Source: Glycocaulis profundi
GTDB lineage: Bacteria > Pseudomonadota > Alphaproteobacteria > Caulobacterales > Maricaulaceae
Assembly: GCA_007050995.1 (NCBI GenBank)
Contig: VJOU01000009.1
Location: 1-64,000, forward strand
Direction of reading: 5' to 3'
DNA: 64,000 nucleotides
Shown: in pieces, positions 43,412-52,075 of the stretch
Layout of the letters: each line of letters opens with the position of its first letter
Numbering within the stretch: position 1 is the stretch's first letter
Program-made: the position numbers and the translations under genes
Notes under the pieces: generated by a model
Told to the model about the DNA's origin: nothing
Seen by the model: only the letters and a program-made list of their open reading frames with translations
The model's database searches: none

Positions 43412-44904
43412 TGACCGGCACGCGCCTTCTCGGATACGGCTTCGCCCGCGAACGCGGCGTCGCCCTGAGAGGGGGCGATGCGCCCGCGCTGCTGATGCGC
43501 CGGGGCGCGGACCCGCTGGCCCTGATCGAGGCGGGCCGGGCGGCGGGCGGATTTCCGGTCGTGCTGGAGCTGGACCCGGCCGAGTACGACCGCGCCCTGT
43601 CGGACATCTACGCCGCCGCGGCTATCGACGGCGGCGAAGCCGAGCAGGCGGTGTCGGGCGAGGAGAGCCTGTCGCGGCTCATCGACGAGATGCCGCGGGC
43701 GGACGACCTGCTGGCGGCGGATTCCGACGCCCCGGTGATCCGGCTGATCAACGGGCTGATCGCCGAGGCCATCCGGGCTGCCGCCTCCGACATCCATGTC
43801 GAGCCCTTCGAGGACCGTGTCTCGGTGCGCTTCCGGCTCGATGGCGTGCTCAGCGAGCGGGTCGCCCTGCCGCCCCGCCTCGCGCCCGCGCTGGTCTCGC
43901 GCCTGAAGGTCATGGCCCGGCTGGACATCGCCGAGCGGCGCGTGCCTCAGGACGGACGGGTCACGCTGACGCTGGCGGGCCGGGGGGTGGACGTGCGCGT
44001 CTCCACCCTGCCGTCGCGCCATGGCGAGCGGGTGGTCATGCGCCTGCTGGACAAGTCCTCCGCCCTGATGTCGCTGGACGCGCTGGGCATGCCGCCCGCC
44101 GTCCTGTCGGGCTTCAGCCGCGCGCTGGCCCAGCCCAACGGCATCGTGCTGGTCACCGGCCCCACCGGCGCGGGCAAGACCACCACGCTGTATGCCGGGC
44201 TGACCCGGCTGAACGACCGGACCCGCAACATCCTGACCGTGGAAGACCCGGTGGAGTACGCCGTGGACGGGGTGGGCCAGACCCAGGTGAACGCCAAGGT
44301 CGGCATGACCTTCGCCGCGGGGCTGCGGGCCATTCTGCGCCAGGACCCCGACGTGGTGATGGTGGGCGAGATCCGCGACGCGGAGACGGCCCGCATCGCC
44401 GTTCAGGCCAGCCTGACCGGCCATCTCGTCCTGTCCACCGTGCACACCAATTCCGCCGCCGCCGCCATCGCGCGCCTGCGCGACATGGGGGTGGAGAGCT
44501 ATCTGCTGGCCACCACCCTGACTGCGGTGCTCGCCCAGCGCCTGGTCCGCCGTCTCTGCCCGTCCTGCCGGGAGCCCTACGAGGCGGACGTCACCGAGAA
44601 GCGGCTGGCCGGCGTCCCCGTCCATGACGGCCTGACCCTGTGGCGCGCGCCGGGCTGCGAGGCCTGCAAGGGGCAGGGCCATGCCGGGCGGCTGGGCGTC
44701 TATGAGTTCATCGCCGTGGACGATCCCTTGCGCGCGATGATCCACGCCGACGCGCGCGAAGGCGACATCGAGGCGCACGCCTTCGCGAATGGCGGGACCA
44801 GCCTGTTCCGTGCCGGGATGGCGCTGGCCCGGGAGGGCGCGACCAGCCTGGCTGAAGTCCTGCGCGTCTGCCGCGAGGAGGGCGAGCGCCATGCCGGCGT
44901 TTGA
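43411..44904 (+). CDS. gspE: Type II secretion ATPase GspE
   Basis: A 497-residue cytoplasmic secretion ATPase. ASDIHVEPFEDRVSVRFRLD is the conserved N2 motif. The Walker A is VTGPTGAGKTTTLYAG, the Asp box is DPVEYAVDGVGQ, the Walker B is DPDVVMVGEIRDAETA and the His box is HLVLSTVHTNSA. A four-Cys zinc module is present as CPSCREPY and CEACKGQGHAG, typical of GspE rather than twitching ATPases. It overlaps gspF by 14 bases. Confidence 0.97.
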   Translation: MTGTRLLGYGFARERGVALRGGDAPALLMRRGADPLALIEAGRAAGGFPVVLELDPAEYDRALSDIYAAAAIDGGEAEQAVSGEESLSRLIDEMPRADDLLAADSDAPVIRLINGLIAEAIRAAASDIHVEPFEDRVSVRFRLDGVLSERVALPPRLAPALVSRLKVMARLDIAERRVPQDGRVTLTLAGRGVDVRVSTLPSRHGERVVMRLLDKSSALMSLDALGMPPAVLSGFSRALAQPNGIVLVTGPTGAGKTTTLYAGLTRLNDRTRNILTVEDPVEYAVDGVGQTQVNAKVGMTFAAGLRAILRQDPDVVMVGEIRDAETARIAVQASLTGHLVLSTVHTNSAAAAIARLRDMGVESYLLATTLTAVLAQRLVRRLCPSCREPYEADVTEKRLAGVPVHDGLTLWRAPGCEACKGQGHAGRLGVYEFIAVDDPLRAMIHADAREGDIEAHAFANGGTSLFRAGMALAREGATSLAEVLRVCREEGERHAGV

Positions 44905-46111
44905 ATATGTCGCCCTGGACGCGCGCGGAAAGCGCACGAAAGGCCTCGTCTCCGCCGAGACCGGACCCGCCGCCCGCGCCGAGCTGCGCCGCCGCCAGCT
45001 CTCCCCCCTGAAGATCGCCCGCGCCGACGCGCGGCAGGAGAGAACGGGCGGATCGCCGCTCTCTTCGGGGCCGCGCCTGACCGGCGCTCAGCGCGTGCTG
45101 GTCACGCGGCAGATGGCGACGCTGGTTTCCGCCGGGCTGCCTGTGGCCGAGGCGCTGGGCGCGGTCGCCGGGCAGGGGCTGGCCGCCGGGCCGCGCCGGA
45201 TCGTGCTGGGCCTGCGCGCCCGCGTGGTGGAGGGCGAACGGCTGTCGCTGGCCATGGCCGGTTATCCGGCCGCCTTCCCGCCGCTCTACCGCGCCCTGAT
45301 CGCGGCGGGCGAGACCACCGGCGCGCTGGGCGCGGTGATGGAGCGGCTGGCCGAGCATCTGGAGAAGTCCGCCGCCCTGTCGCGGCGCATCACGCTGGCG
45401 CTGATCTACCCTTCCGCGCTGGCGGTGACGGCGCTGGCCGTGATCGCGGTGCTGATGGTCGCCATCGTGCCGCGCATCGCCGAGCAGTTCGGCTCGATGG
45501 GCGTCACCCTGCCGCTGCTGACCCGCATCATGATCGCAACGTCCGAGTTCCTGCAGGACTGGTGGCCGGGCCTGCTGGCGCTCGTGGTCGCCCTGCCGTT
45601 CGCCCTCCGTCTGCTGGCCCGGCGGCCCGCGGTCCGCGCGCGTCTGGACCGGCTGGTCCTGTCGCTGCCCCTGATCGGGGCGCAGGCGCGCAAGATCGAG
45701 GCGGCGCGGTTCTCGCGCACCACGGCGGTTCTGCTGGCCTCCGGCGTGGTCCTGCCCGACGCCCTGCGCGCGGCCTGGCAGGCCAGCGCGAACACCGTGT
45801 TCCGCCAGTCGGTCGCCCGCGTGCGCGAGGCCGTCGAGGGCGGGCGGGGCCTGCCCGACGCGCTTCAGGCCGAGGCGATCCTGCCGCCGCTGGCCCTGCA
45901 CATGGTCGCGGCGGGCGACCGGGCGGGCGATCCCGCCGCCATGCTCGCCCGCGCCGCCGTTCAGATGGAGACCGAGATCGACGGGACGGTCTCGGTCGCC
46001 CTGAGCCTGCTCGAACCCGCCATCATCATCGCGATGGGCGGCGTGGTCGCCGTCATCGTCCTGTCCATCCTCCTGCCCATCCTCCAGCTCAACACGCTGG
46101 CGATGGGCTGA
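44891..46111 (+). CDS. gspF: Type II secretion inner-membrane platform protein GspF
   Basis: A 406-residue polytopic protein of the GspF/PilC family, the rotor-like base on which pseudopilins assemble. The N-terminal MPAFEYVALDARGKRTKGL and LVTRQMATLVSAGLPVAEAL are diagnostic, as are two repeated four-helix domains each ending in a transmembrane helix, with a third helix at the C-terminus (IIIAMGGVVAVIVLSILLPI). The start at 44891 lies within the end of gspE. Confidence 0.96.
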   Translation: MPAFEYVALDARGKRTKGLVSAETGPAARAELRRRQLSPLKIARADARQERTGGSPLSSGPRLTGAQRVLVTRQMATLVSAGLPVAEALGAVAGQGLAAGPRRIVLGLRARVVEGERLSLAMAGYPAAFPPLYRALIAAGETTGALGAVMERLAEHLEKSAALSRRITLALIYPSALAVTALAVIAVLMVAIVPRIAEQFGSMGVTLPLLTRIMIATSEFLQDWWPGLLALVVALPFALRLLARRPAVRARLDRLVLSLPLIGAQARKIEAARFSRTTAVLLASGVVLPDALRAAWQASANTVFRQSVARVREAVEGGRGLPDALQAEAILPPLALHMVAAGDRAGDPAAMLARAAVQMETEIDGTVSVALSLLEPAIIIAMGGVVAVIVLSILLPILQLNTLAMG

Positions 46112-46125
46112 ACAAGGAGCCGCCC

Positions 46126-46557
46126 ATGACCCGCAAGCGCCGCGAAGAAGGCTTCACCCTCGTCGAGCTGATGGTCGTCGTCGTCATCATCGGCCTGCTG
46201 GCGACGGTCGTGGTCCTGAACGTGCTGCCCAGCCAGGACCGCGCCCGCATCGAGAAGGCCCGCGCCGACATCGGCCGGATCGAGCAGGCGCTGGAGATGT
46301 TCCGGCTCGACATGGGCCGTTACCCGACCACCGACGAGGGGCTGGACGCGCTGGTCCTGCCGCCGTCCGATCCGCGCCTGTCGGCGAACTATCCCGAGGG
46401 CGGCTACATCAACCGCCTGCCCGACGACCCGTGGGGCGGGCAGTATCAGTATCTCTTCCCCGGTGAGCATGGGCGCTTCGACGTCTTCACCCTGGGCGCG
46501 GACGGCCGCACCGGCGGCGACGGCCCCGCCGCGGACATCGGCAACTGGCAGGGCTGA
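46126..46557 (+). CDS. gspG: Major pseudopilin GspG
   Basis: A 143-residue class III prepilin-like protein. The cleavage site is EEG/FTLVELMVVVVIIGLLA with the conserved Glu5 of the mature form. The body has the GspG pattern ALEMFRLDMGRYPTTDEGL, LPDDPWGGQYQY and DVFTLGADGRTGGDG, where the last segment carries the calcium-binding Asp residues. AAGGAG lies before the ATG. The stop overlaps gspH by one base. Confidence 0.97.
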   Translation: MTRKRREEGFTLVELMVVVVIIGLLATVVVLNVLPSQDRARIEKARADIGRIEQALEMFRLDMGRYPTTDEGLDALVLPPSDPRLSANYPEGGYINRLPDDPWGGQYQYLFPGEHGRFDVFTLGADGRTGGDGPAADIGNWQG

Positions 46558-47057
46558 TGTGCCGTGCACGCGGTCATAAACGCGAGGCGGGCTTCACCCT
46601 GGTGGAGGTGATGGTCGCGGTCGCGATCATCGCCACGCTGGCGATGGCGGCCTTGGTGGCGCTGCCCTCAGGGCCGCCGCCCGCGCGCGCCGAGGCCGAC
46701 GCGCTGGCCCTGCGGCTGAACGCGGCGCGGGTCAGGGCGGTGACGTCCGGCGAGATCATCGGCTTCTCCGCGGAAGCGGACGGCGCGGGCTACGTCTTCA
46801 TGGTCTATGGGGCGGAGGGCTGGGCGGTGCTGCATGGCGACCGCTCGCTGGGGCCGCGCGCGCTGGCCGGGGGCGTGTCCCTCGCCCGCGCCGACCATCC
46901 GCCCCAATGGACCGCGCGCGCCTCTGAGGCCGCCGCGCCCCAGATCTGGTTCGACCCCGCCGGGGCCACCCCGTCCGCGGCGTGGCGGGTGACGGGGCGG
47001 GACGGGAGCGTGACCGTCGCCGCGGACGGGCGTGACGGGTTCGAGGTGCGGCCATGA
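46557..47057 (+). CDS. gspH: Minor pseudopilin GspH
   Basis: A 166-residue pseudopilin with prepilin motif REAG/FTLVEVMVAVAIIATLA. The following AEADALALRLNAARVRAVTSG matches the helix of GspH. The C-terminal part is a beta-rich globular domain. Position between gspG and gspI supports the call. Confidence 0.9.
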   Translation: MCRARGHKREAGFTLVEVMVAVAIIATLAMAALVALPSGPPPARAEADALALRLNAARVRAVTSGEIIGFSAEADGAGYVFMVYGAEGWAVLHGDRSLGPRALAGGVSLARADHPPQWTARASEAAAPQIWFDPAGATPSAAWRVTGRDGSVTVAADGRDGFEVRP

Positions 47058-47422
47058 GGCGCGAGGACGGCTTTTCGCTGGTTGAGATGCTGGCCGCTCT
47101 GGGCGTGCTGGCCATCGCGGGTCTGGCGCTGGTCAGCGCCCTGACCCAGTCCGCCCGCGCCGCCACTCTGGCCGAAGACCGCGCGCTCGCCGCGCTGGCC
47201 GCCGAGACGGTGCTGACCGAAGCCCGGCTGGACGGGACGGAGGGTCTGCGCGCGCGCTCCGGCGCGGGACGGAAGGCCTTCGCCGACCGTGACTGGGACT
47301 GGCGCATAACCCTCGCCCCCACCCCCGATCCGGGGCTGGAGCGGGTGACGGTGGAGGTTTCCGCAGAGGGCGCCCGCCGGGCGGGCTATGTCCTGATCAG
47401 CTTCCAGAGGGCGGCGCGATGA
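47054..47422 (+). CDS. gspI: Minor pseudopilin GspI
   Basis: A 122-residue pseudopilin with REDG/FSLVEMLAALGVLAIAGLA and the characteristic AALAAETVLTEARL after the helix. The length is typical for GspI. It overlaps both neighbours by 4 bases. Confidence 0.92.
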   Translation: MRREDGFSLVEMLAALGVLAIAGLALVSALTQSARAATLAEDRALAALAAETVLTEARLDGTEGLRARSGAGRKAFADRDWDWRITLAPTPDPGLERVTVEVSAEGARRAGYVLISFQRAAR

Positions 47423-48057
47423 GCCGGGAGGCGGGTTTTTCCCTGATCGAGGTGCTGGCCGCGGTGCTGGTCTTCGCCATCGTGGGCACGATGTCCACCG
47501 GACTTCTGGTGACATCGCTCGACGCGAAGGACCGGAACGCGGCGGCGCTGGACCGGCTGAGTTCGCTTCAGCAGGTCCGCGCCCTGCTGCGCGATGACGC
47601 CGCCCAGATGCTCGACCGGCCCGCCCGCGCGGGCCGCGACGGCGAGCCGATGGCCGCCTTCCGCTCGGACGCGGGCCTGCCGGGCATGGCACGGACCGGG
47701 GAAGGAACGCTCCTGCTCGGGCTGGTGCGCCGGGGCCGCGCCAATCCGGGCGGCGCCGAGCCGCGGTCCAGCCTTCAGCGGGTCGACTGGCGGCTCGAGG
47801 ACGGAGCGCTGGTGCGCGCGGTCTGGCCGCTGCCCGACACGGCCCCGGATGCTGTCCCTGAACGCCTCGTGCTGGCCGAGGGCCTGTCGGAAGTGGCCGT
47901 GGAGTTCTTCCACGGCGGGGTGTGGCGGGATGCGCCCCTGCGCGCGGCGGGAGGGGACGCCCCGCCGCCCGCCGCCATCCGCCTGCGCTATCTCGATCCT
48001 GCGGGCTGCGCGATGGAGCATGTGGTGGTCACCGCCATCGGGGAGGCGCGGGCATGA
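47419..48057 (+). CDS. gspJ: Minor pseudopilin GspJ
   Basis: A 212-residue pseudopilin with REAG/FSLIEVLAAVLVFAIVGTM, LSSLQQVRALLRDDAAQMLD and a beta-rich C-terminal domain containing FHGGVWRDAPL. It should form the tip complex with GspI and GspK. Confidence 0.92.
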   Translation: MSREAGFSLIEVLAAVLVFAIVGTMSTGLLVTSLDAKDRNAAALDRLSSLQQVRALLRDDAAQMLDRPARAGRDGEPMAAFRSDAGLPGMARTGEGTLLLGLVRRGRANPGGAEPRSSLQRVDWRLEDGALVRAVWPLPDTAPDAVPERLVLAEGLSEVAVEFFHGGVWRDAPLRAAGGDAPPPAAIRLRYLDPAGCAMEHVVVTAIGEARA

Positions 48058-49034
48058 GCGCGCCGCGCGACGCCGAGCGCGGCTCCGCGCTAGTCACGGC
48101 CCTGCTGATCGTGGCGGTGATGGCCTTGGTCAGCGTGGGGCTGGTCGATCTGTCCATGAGCGCGCTCCAGCGCACCGGCACGATGGACGCGCGGACCCAG
48201 GCCGCCGCGTATCTCGATGGCGCGCAGGCCTTCACCGAAGCCGCGCTGGTCCGGGCGTCCGAGCTGGACGAGGGGCGGCTGCGGCCCGACGGCCCGTGGG
48301 ACGGCGCCCCGCGCGTGTTCGATATCGAGGACGGGCGGCTGGCGGGCCGGGTCAGGGATGCGTCCAACTGCCTGAACCTGAACGCCCTGCACGACCCCGA
48401 TGGCGCGCCCGAGGCCGACGCCCGCGCCGCCGACCGCATCCGCGCGCTGTTCCGGGCGCTCGGCCTGCCTGCAGCGGATGGCGAGGCTCTGATCGCGCAA
48501 GGCTCCGACTGGATCGACGCCGACCGAGCGCCCCGGCCCGGCGGGGCGGAGGACGATCATTACCTGCGCCTGCCCATGCCTCACCGCGCCGCCAACCAGC
48601 CCTTCGCCGAGATCGAGGAGCTGCGCGCCCTGCCGGTGATGACGCCGGACCTGTTCGACGCCCTGCGCCCGCATCTGTGCGTCCTGCCCCAGCCGGCCCA
48701 GCCGCCCCTGAACGTGAACACGCTGCGGCTGGAAGAGGCGGTGATGCTGACCGCCATGAGCGGCGGGCTGATCACGCCCAACGAGGCGCGCGCCCTGATC
48801 TTCCGCCGCCCTTCCACGGGTTATGCGTCCGTCGAGGCCTTCTGGGCCGACCCTTCCGCCGCGCCTTTCACCGACAGCCTGCCCGCCTCGGCGGTGGCGC
48901 TCGGCTCGGACTGGTTCGAGACCGAGATCACCGTGGAACTGGACCGCGCGCGCCTGACGCGCCGCCAGCTCGTCCGCCTGTCGGGCAATGGCGAGGTCCG
49001 GCGCTTCACCCCCATCCAGGGAGCAGTGCTATGA
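48054..49034 (+). CDS. gspK: Tip pseudopilin GspK
   Basis: A 326-residue large pseudopilin. The prepilin site ERG/SALVTALLIVAVMALV lacks the Glu at mature position 5, a known property of GspK. The conserved ASNCLNLNALHD, WIDADRAPRPGGAEDDHYL, PFAEIEELRALPVMTPDLF and LNVNTL are seen, covering the SAM-like inserted domain and calcium site. Confidence 0.94.
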   Translation: MSAPRDAERGSALVTALLIVAVMALVSVGLVDLSMSALQRTGTMDARTQAAAYLDGAQAFTEAALVRASELDEGRLRPDGPWDGAPRVFDIEDGRLAGRVRDASNCLNLNALHDPDGAPEADARAADRIRALFRALGLPAADGEALIAQGSDWIDADRAPRPGGAEDDHYLRLPMPHRAANQPFAEIEELRALPVMTPDLFDALRPHLCVLPQPAQPPLNVNTLRLEEAVMLTAMSGGLITPNEARALIFRRPSTGYASVEAFWADPSAAPFTDSLPASAVALGSDWFETEITVELDRARLTRRQLVRLSGNGEVRRFTPIQGAVL

Positions 49035-50239
49035 CCGCCACCCTCGTCATCCGGCTGCCCGCGCCGGACCGGGCCGACGACGCGCCGGTCGCATGGACCC
49101 TGTTCGACGAGGACGCGCGCGCCGCGACGGGCGAGGCTGCGCCCGGATCAGCGCCGGACCTGCCCCCCGGTGCGGCGCCCGACCGCCTGATCGCGCTGGC
49201 GCCCGCCGACCATGTCAGCATGGTCCGGCTTCTCATCCCCGCCCGGTCCGACCGCGAGGCGGCCCAGGCCGCGCCCTTCGCCATCGAGGACCGGCTCGCC
49301 GCGCCGCTGGAGACTCAGACCGTCGCCGCCGGTCCCGCCGGGCCGGACGGGGCGCGCCTCGTCATGGCCGCCGAGGCTGGGCTGGCCGCGCGCTGGAGCG
49401 CGCTCGTGACCGCGACGGGAATCCGCCCCGTCCACGTGCTGCCCGACGCCATGGCGCTGGAGACGGACGCGGCGCTGGCGCTCGCCCGGGAGGCGGGCCG
49501 CATCCTGTTCCGCGCGAGCTGTGATGAGCTGCCCCTGTGCGGGGCCTTCCCGGAGGCGCTGGCCGACAGGATGCTTCCCGCGCTGATCGAGCGGGCGGGG
49601 GAGGGGAGGATCGTTCTTCAGGGCTTTGATCCGGCTGTCCTTTCTCAAGCCGAGCACCTGCCGCCTTCTGACCTCGACGTTGCCGCGGCGGGGATGGACG
49701 ATGCGGCCCTTCGGCTGCTCTCGCCCCTGCTGGGGCCTGGGCTGGCGGCGCGGCTGGACTGGGCGGGCGCGCTGAGGCCCTGGCGCGGCGCGGCGGTGGC
49801 GGCCGGCATCGCGGGCGCGCTGGCGCTGGGCGCGGCGCTGGCGGAGGGGCTGTGGCTCGATCACCGGGCGCAGGCGTATGGCGACGCCGCCCGCACAGCC
49901 TTCGCAGAAGCCTTCCCGGACGTGCGCCGGGTGGTCAATCCGCGCGCCCAGCTCGCCCAGCGGCTCGCCGCCGCCGGTCCCGCGGCGGGCACGGGCCAGT
50001 TCCTCGATCTGTCCTCTACGCTCGCCATGCTGCTGGAGGCCGCCCCGCAGGTGCGGGTGGAGGCGCTGCGCTATGACGCCGACCGGGGCGTGCTGGCGGT
50101 CACGGCGGTCTATGGCGGGTTCGATGATTTCGAGACCCTGCGCGCCGCCGCCGAGGCGTCGGGCGTGAGCATTGAGGATTCCGGCGCCCGGCAGGGTCCG
50201 GACGGGGTGGTGGGCGATTTTCTGGTGAGGCTGCGATGA
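49031..50239 (+). CDS. gspL: Type II secretion protein GspL
   Basis: A 402-residue bitopic protein. A cytoplasmic actin-like N-terminal half (ADHVSMVRLLIPARSDREAA) should bind GspE. One membrane helix is near residues 257-277 (AAVAAGIAGALALGAALAEG), and a periplasmic ferredoxin-like domain with VRRVVNPRAQLAQRL and VRVEALRYDADRGVLAV follows. It overlaps gspK and gspM by 4 bases. Confidence 0.9.
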   Translation: MTATLVIRLPAPDRADDAPVAWTLFDEDARAATGEAAPGSAPDLPPGAAPDRLIALAPADHVSMVRLLIPARSDREAAQAAPFAIEDRLAAPLETQTVAAGPAGPDGARLVMAAEAGLAARWSALVTATGIRPVHVLPDAMALETDAALALAREAGRILFRASCDELPLCGAFPEALADRMLPALIERAGEGRIVLQGFDPAVLSQAEHLPPSDLDVAAAGMDDAALRLLSPLLGPGLAARLDWAGALRPWRGAAVAAGIAGALALGAALAEGLWLDHRAQAYGDAARTAFAEAFPDVRRVVNPRAQLAQRLAAAGPAAGTGQFLDLSSTLAMLLEAAPQVRVEALRYDADRGVLAVTAVYGGFDDFETLRAAAEASGVSIEDSGARQGPDGVVGDFLVRLR

Positions 50240-50754
50240 GCGGCGTGCGGACCCTGATGGCGGCCCCGGGCCGGGCCTGGCGCACGCGCACCGCGCGCGA
50301 GCAGACCCTGCTGGCGGGGAGCGCGACCGTTCTCGCCGCTGTGCTGGGCTGGACGCTGGCCGTCCAGCCGCTGCTGACGTTCCGCGACGGCGCGCAGACG
50401 CGCTACGCCGCCGCCATGGCCGAGCATCTGGAGATCCATCAGGGGCTGGAGCGCCATCGCGCGCTCGCCGCCACCGCCACCGAATACGACGACCGGGGCC
50501 TGCCCCTGCGCGCGGTCGTGGCCCAGGGCGCGGCGCGGGCCGGGGTGACGCTGGCGCGGGTTCTGCCCGACGAGAGCGGGCGGCTGAATGTCTGGATCGA
50601 GAGCGCCGATCCGGGGGCGCTGATGGGCTGGCTGGAGGCGCTGTCCGCCGACAGCGCCATCACCGCGACCCGCGCCAGCATCGACCGCGCCGCCCCCGGC
50701 AGCGACCAGGTCCGCGCCCAGCTCCTGCTCGAACGCCCCGGAGGCGGGTCATGA
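50236..50754 (+). CDS. gspM: Type II secretion protein GspM
   Basis: A 172-residue bitopic protein with basic cytoplasmic start, one membrane helix (LAGSATVLAAVLGWTLAVQP) and a small periplasmic ferredoxin-like domain containing RAGVTLARVLPDESGRLNVW. Length and position after gspL are standard. Confidence 0.88.
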   Translation: MSGVRTLMAAPGRAWRTRTAREQTLLAGSATVLAAVLGWTLAVQPLLTFRDGAQTRYAAAMAEHLEIHQGLERHRALAATATEYDDRGLPLRAVVAQGAARAGVTLARVLPDESGRLNVWIESADPGALMGWLEALSADSAITATRASIDRAAPGSDQVRAQLLLERPGGGS

Positions 50755-51479
50755 GCCGCTGGATCATGGCCGCCCTCGGCGCGCTGGCTCTTCTCGCGGG
50801 TCTGATCGCCTTCGCGCCCGCGCGGATGGCTCATGACGTCTGGCTGCGGCCGAACGGGGTGTCCGCCTATGCCGTGGAGGGCACGGTCTGGCGCGCGGGC
50901 CTGCATGAAGCCACGGTGCGCGGACGCCGGGTGGCCTCGGTCCGGACGGAGACGCGCCTGCTGCCCCTGCTCGCGGGCCGGGCCGAGACGCGCTTCGAGA
51001 TCGCCGACCCCGAGCTGCGCCTGACCGGCCAGGCCTCGGTTTCACGGTCGGGCTGGGCGCTCGGCGAAGCGTCGGGCATGGCCCGCCTGCCGAGAGACGC
51101 GGGCCTGCCCGCGGCGCTGGCCGGACAGCCGCTGCGGGTCGAGGGTCTGGCCGTGCGGTATTCGCAGACGGGATGCGAGACCGCGTCGGGCCGAGCGCGC
51201 ACCGGCGCTCTGGCCGCGGCGGGCGAGCGGCACGGCGTCGCCCTGCCCATGCTCGAAGGCGGATTCGCGTGCGAGGGGCGGGACGTCATTCTGCGCCTGT
51301 CGGGGCGGTCGGAGCTTGTGGGCGTCGAGGGCTGGGCGCGGATCGGCGCGCGCGGGATCGACTGGAGCTTCGAGGCCGTGCCCGCCGGGCCCGATGTCGC
51401 CGTGCTCCTGCCCGCGCTGGGCTTTTCTGAGCAGGAGGGCGCATGGCGGATCAGCGGGACCGGCCGCGCGGCGGGCTGA
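50751..51479 (+). CDS. gspN: Type II secretion protein GspN
   Basis: A 242-residue protein with one N-terminal membrane helix (WIMAALGALALLAGLIAFAP) and a periplasmic beta-rich body including VEGTVWRAGLHEA and GRAETRFEIADPELRLTG, the usual GspN pattern. GspN is present only in part of the known T2SS loci. Its 3' end overlaps the next gene by 37 bases, more than elsewhere in the operon. Confidence 0.82.
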   Translation: MSRWIMAALGALALLAGLIAFAPARMAHDVWLRPNGVSAYAVEGTVWRAGLHEATVRGRRVASVRTETRLLPLLAGRAETRFEIADPELRLTGQASVSRSGWALGEASGMARLPRDAGLPAALAGQPLRVEGLAVRYSQTGCETASGRARTGALAAAGERHGVALPMLEGGFACEGRDVILRLSGRSELVGVEGWARIGARGIDWSFEAVPAGPDVAVLLPALGFSEQEGAWRISGTGRAAG

Positions 51480-51925
51480 AACCCGCCCTTGCGGCGGGGC
51501 TGGGGCTGTTGGCGGCGGCCTGCGCCACCGCGCCCGGCCCGGGGTCCGCGTCCGGCCTGCCCGCGCTCGCCGGCGACAGCCTCCCGCCCCAGACCCTCCG
51601 GCCCGGTGAATGCGCCCTGTTCGTCTGGACCGCCACGGCCCCTCATCGCCTCGTCCTGTTCGAAGCCTTCGGGCGGGGCGAGGCGCTGCTGCGGGCAGAG
51701 GGCCGGGACATCGCGCTCCGACCTCTCTCGGATGCTTTTGACATTGGCGAGGGTGCGCTTGCACTGGCCTATGAAAGCCGGTCAGGCGGACTGCGCGCGG
51801 AGCTGTCGGGACAGGCGGAAACCGTCGAGGGAGAAGGGTTCGAGCTGTCTCGAGCGGTGCTGAGGGTGCTGGACCAGGCGGGTCTGACGGTCACGCCGGT
51901 CGGAGGAGTAGGGGCCTGCCGATGA
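51443..51925 (+). CDS. Small lipoprotein at the end of the T2SS operon
   Basis: A 160-residue predicted lipoprotein. The signal sequence LAAGLGLLAAAC gives a lipobox at Cys27, followed by a Pro/Ser/Gly linker. The globular part contains CALFVWTATAPHRLVLFEAF and a C-terminal Cys, so one disulphide is possible. I do not recognise the family. The place at the end of a T2SS operon and the lipid anchor make it a candidate pilotin for the GspD secretin, or another outer-membrane accessory protein. This is inference, as no GspS/AspS signature is visible. Confidence 0.6.
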   Translation: MADQRDRPRGGLKPALAAGLGLLAAACATAPGPGSASGLPALAGDSLPPQTLRPGECALFVWTATAPHRLVLFEAFGRGEALLRAEGRDIALRPLSDAFDIGEGALALAYESRSGGLRAELSGQAETVEGEGFELSRAVLRVLDQAGLTVTPVGGVGACR

Positions 51926-52075
51926 CGCGGCTCGTCGCAATCCCGGCGGGCGCCTGACCGCGCTGTGGGTCTTCGCCGAAGGCGGAATGACGGGTAGGCT
52001 CCGCAATCTCAGCTGCTGTCGGGGACTTCCCTTCGTGGCGAGACTGGCAACCCGATGACTTAAAGGGGTATTTTT

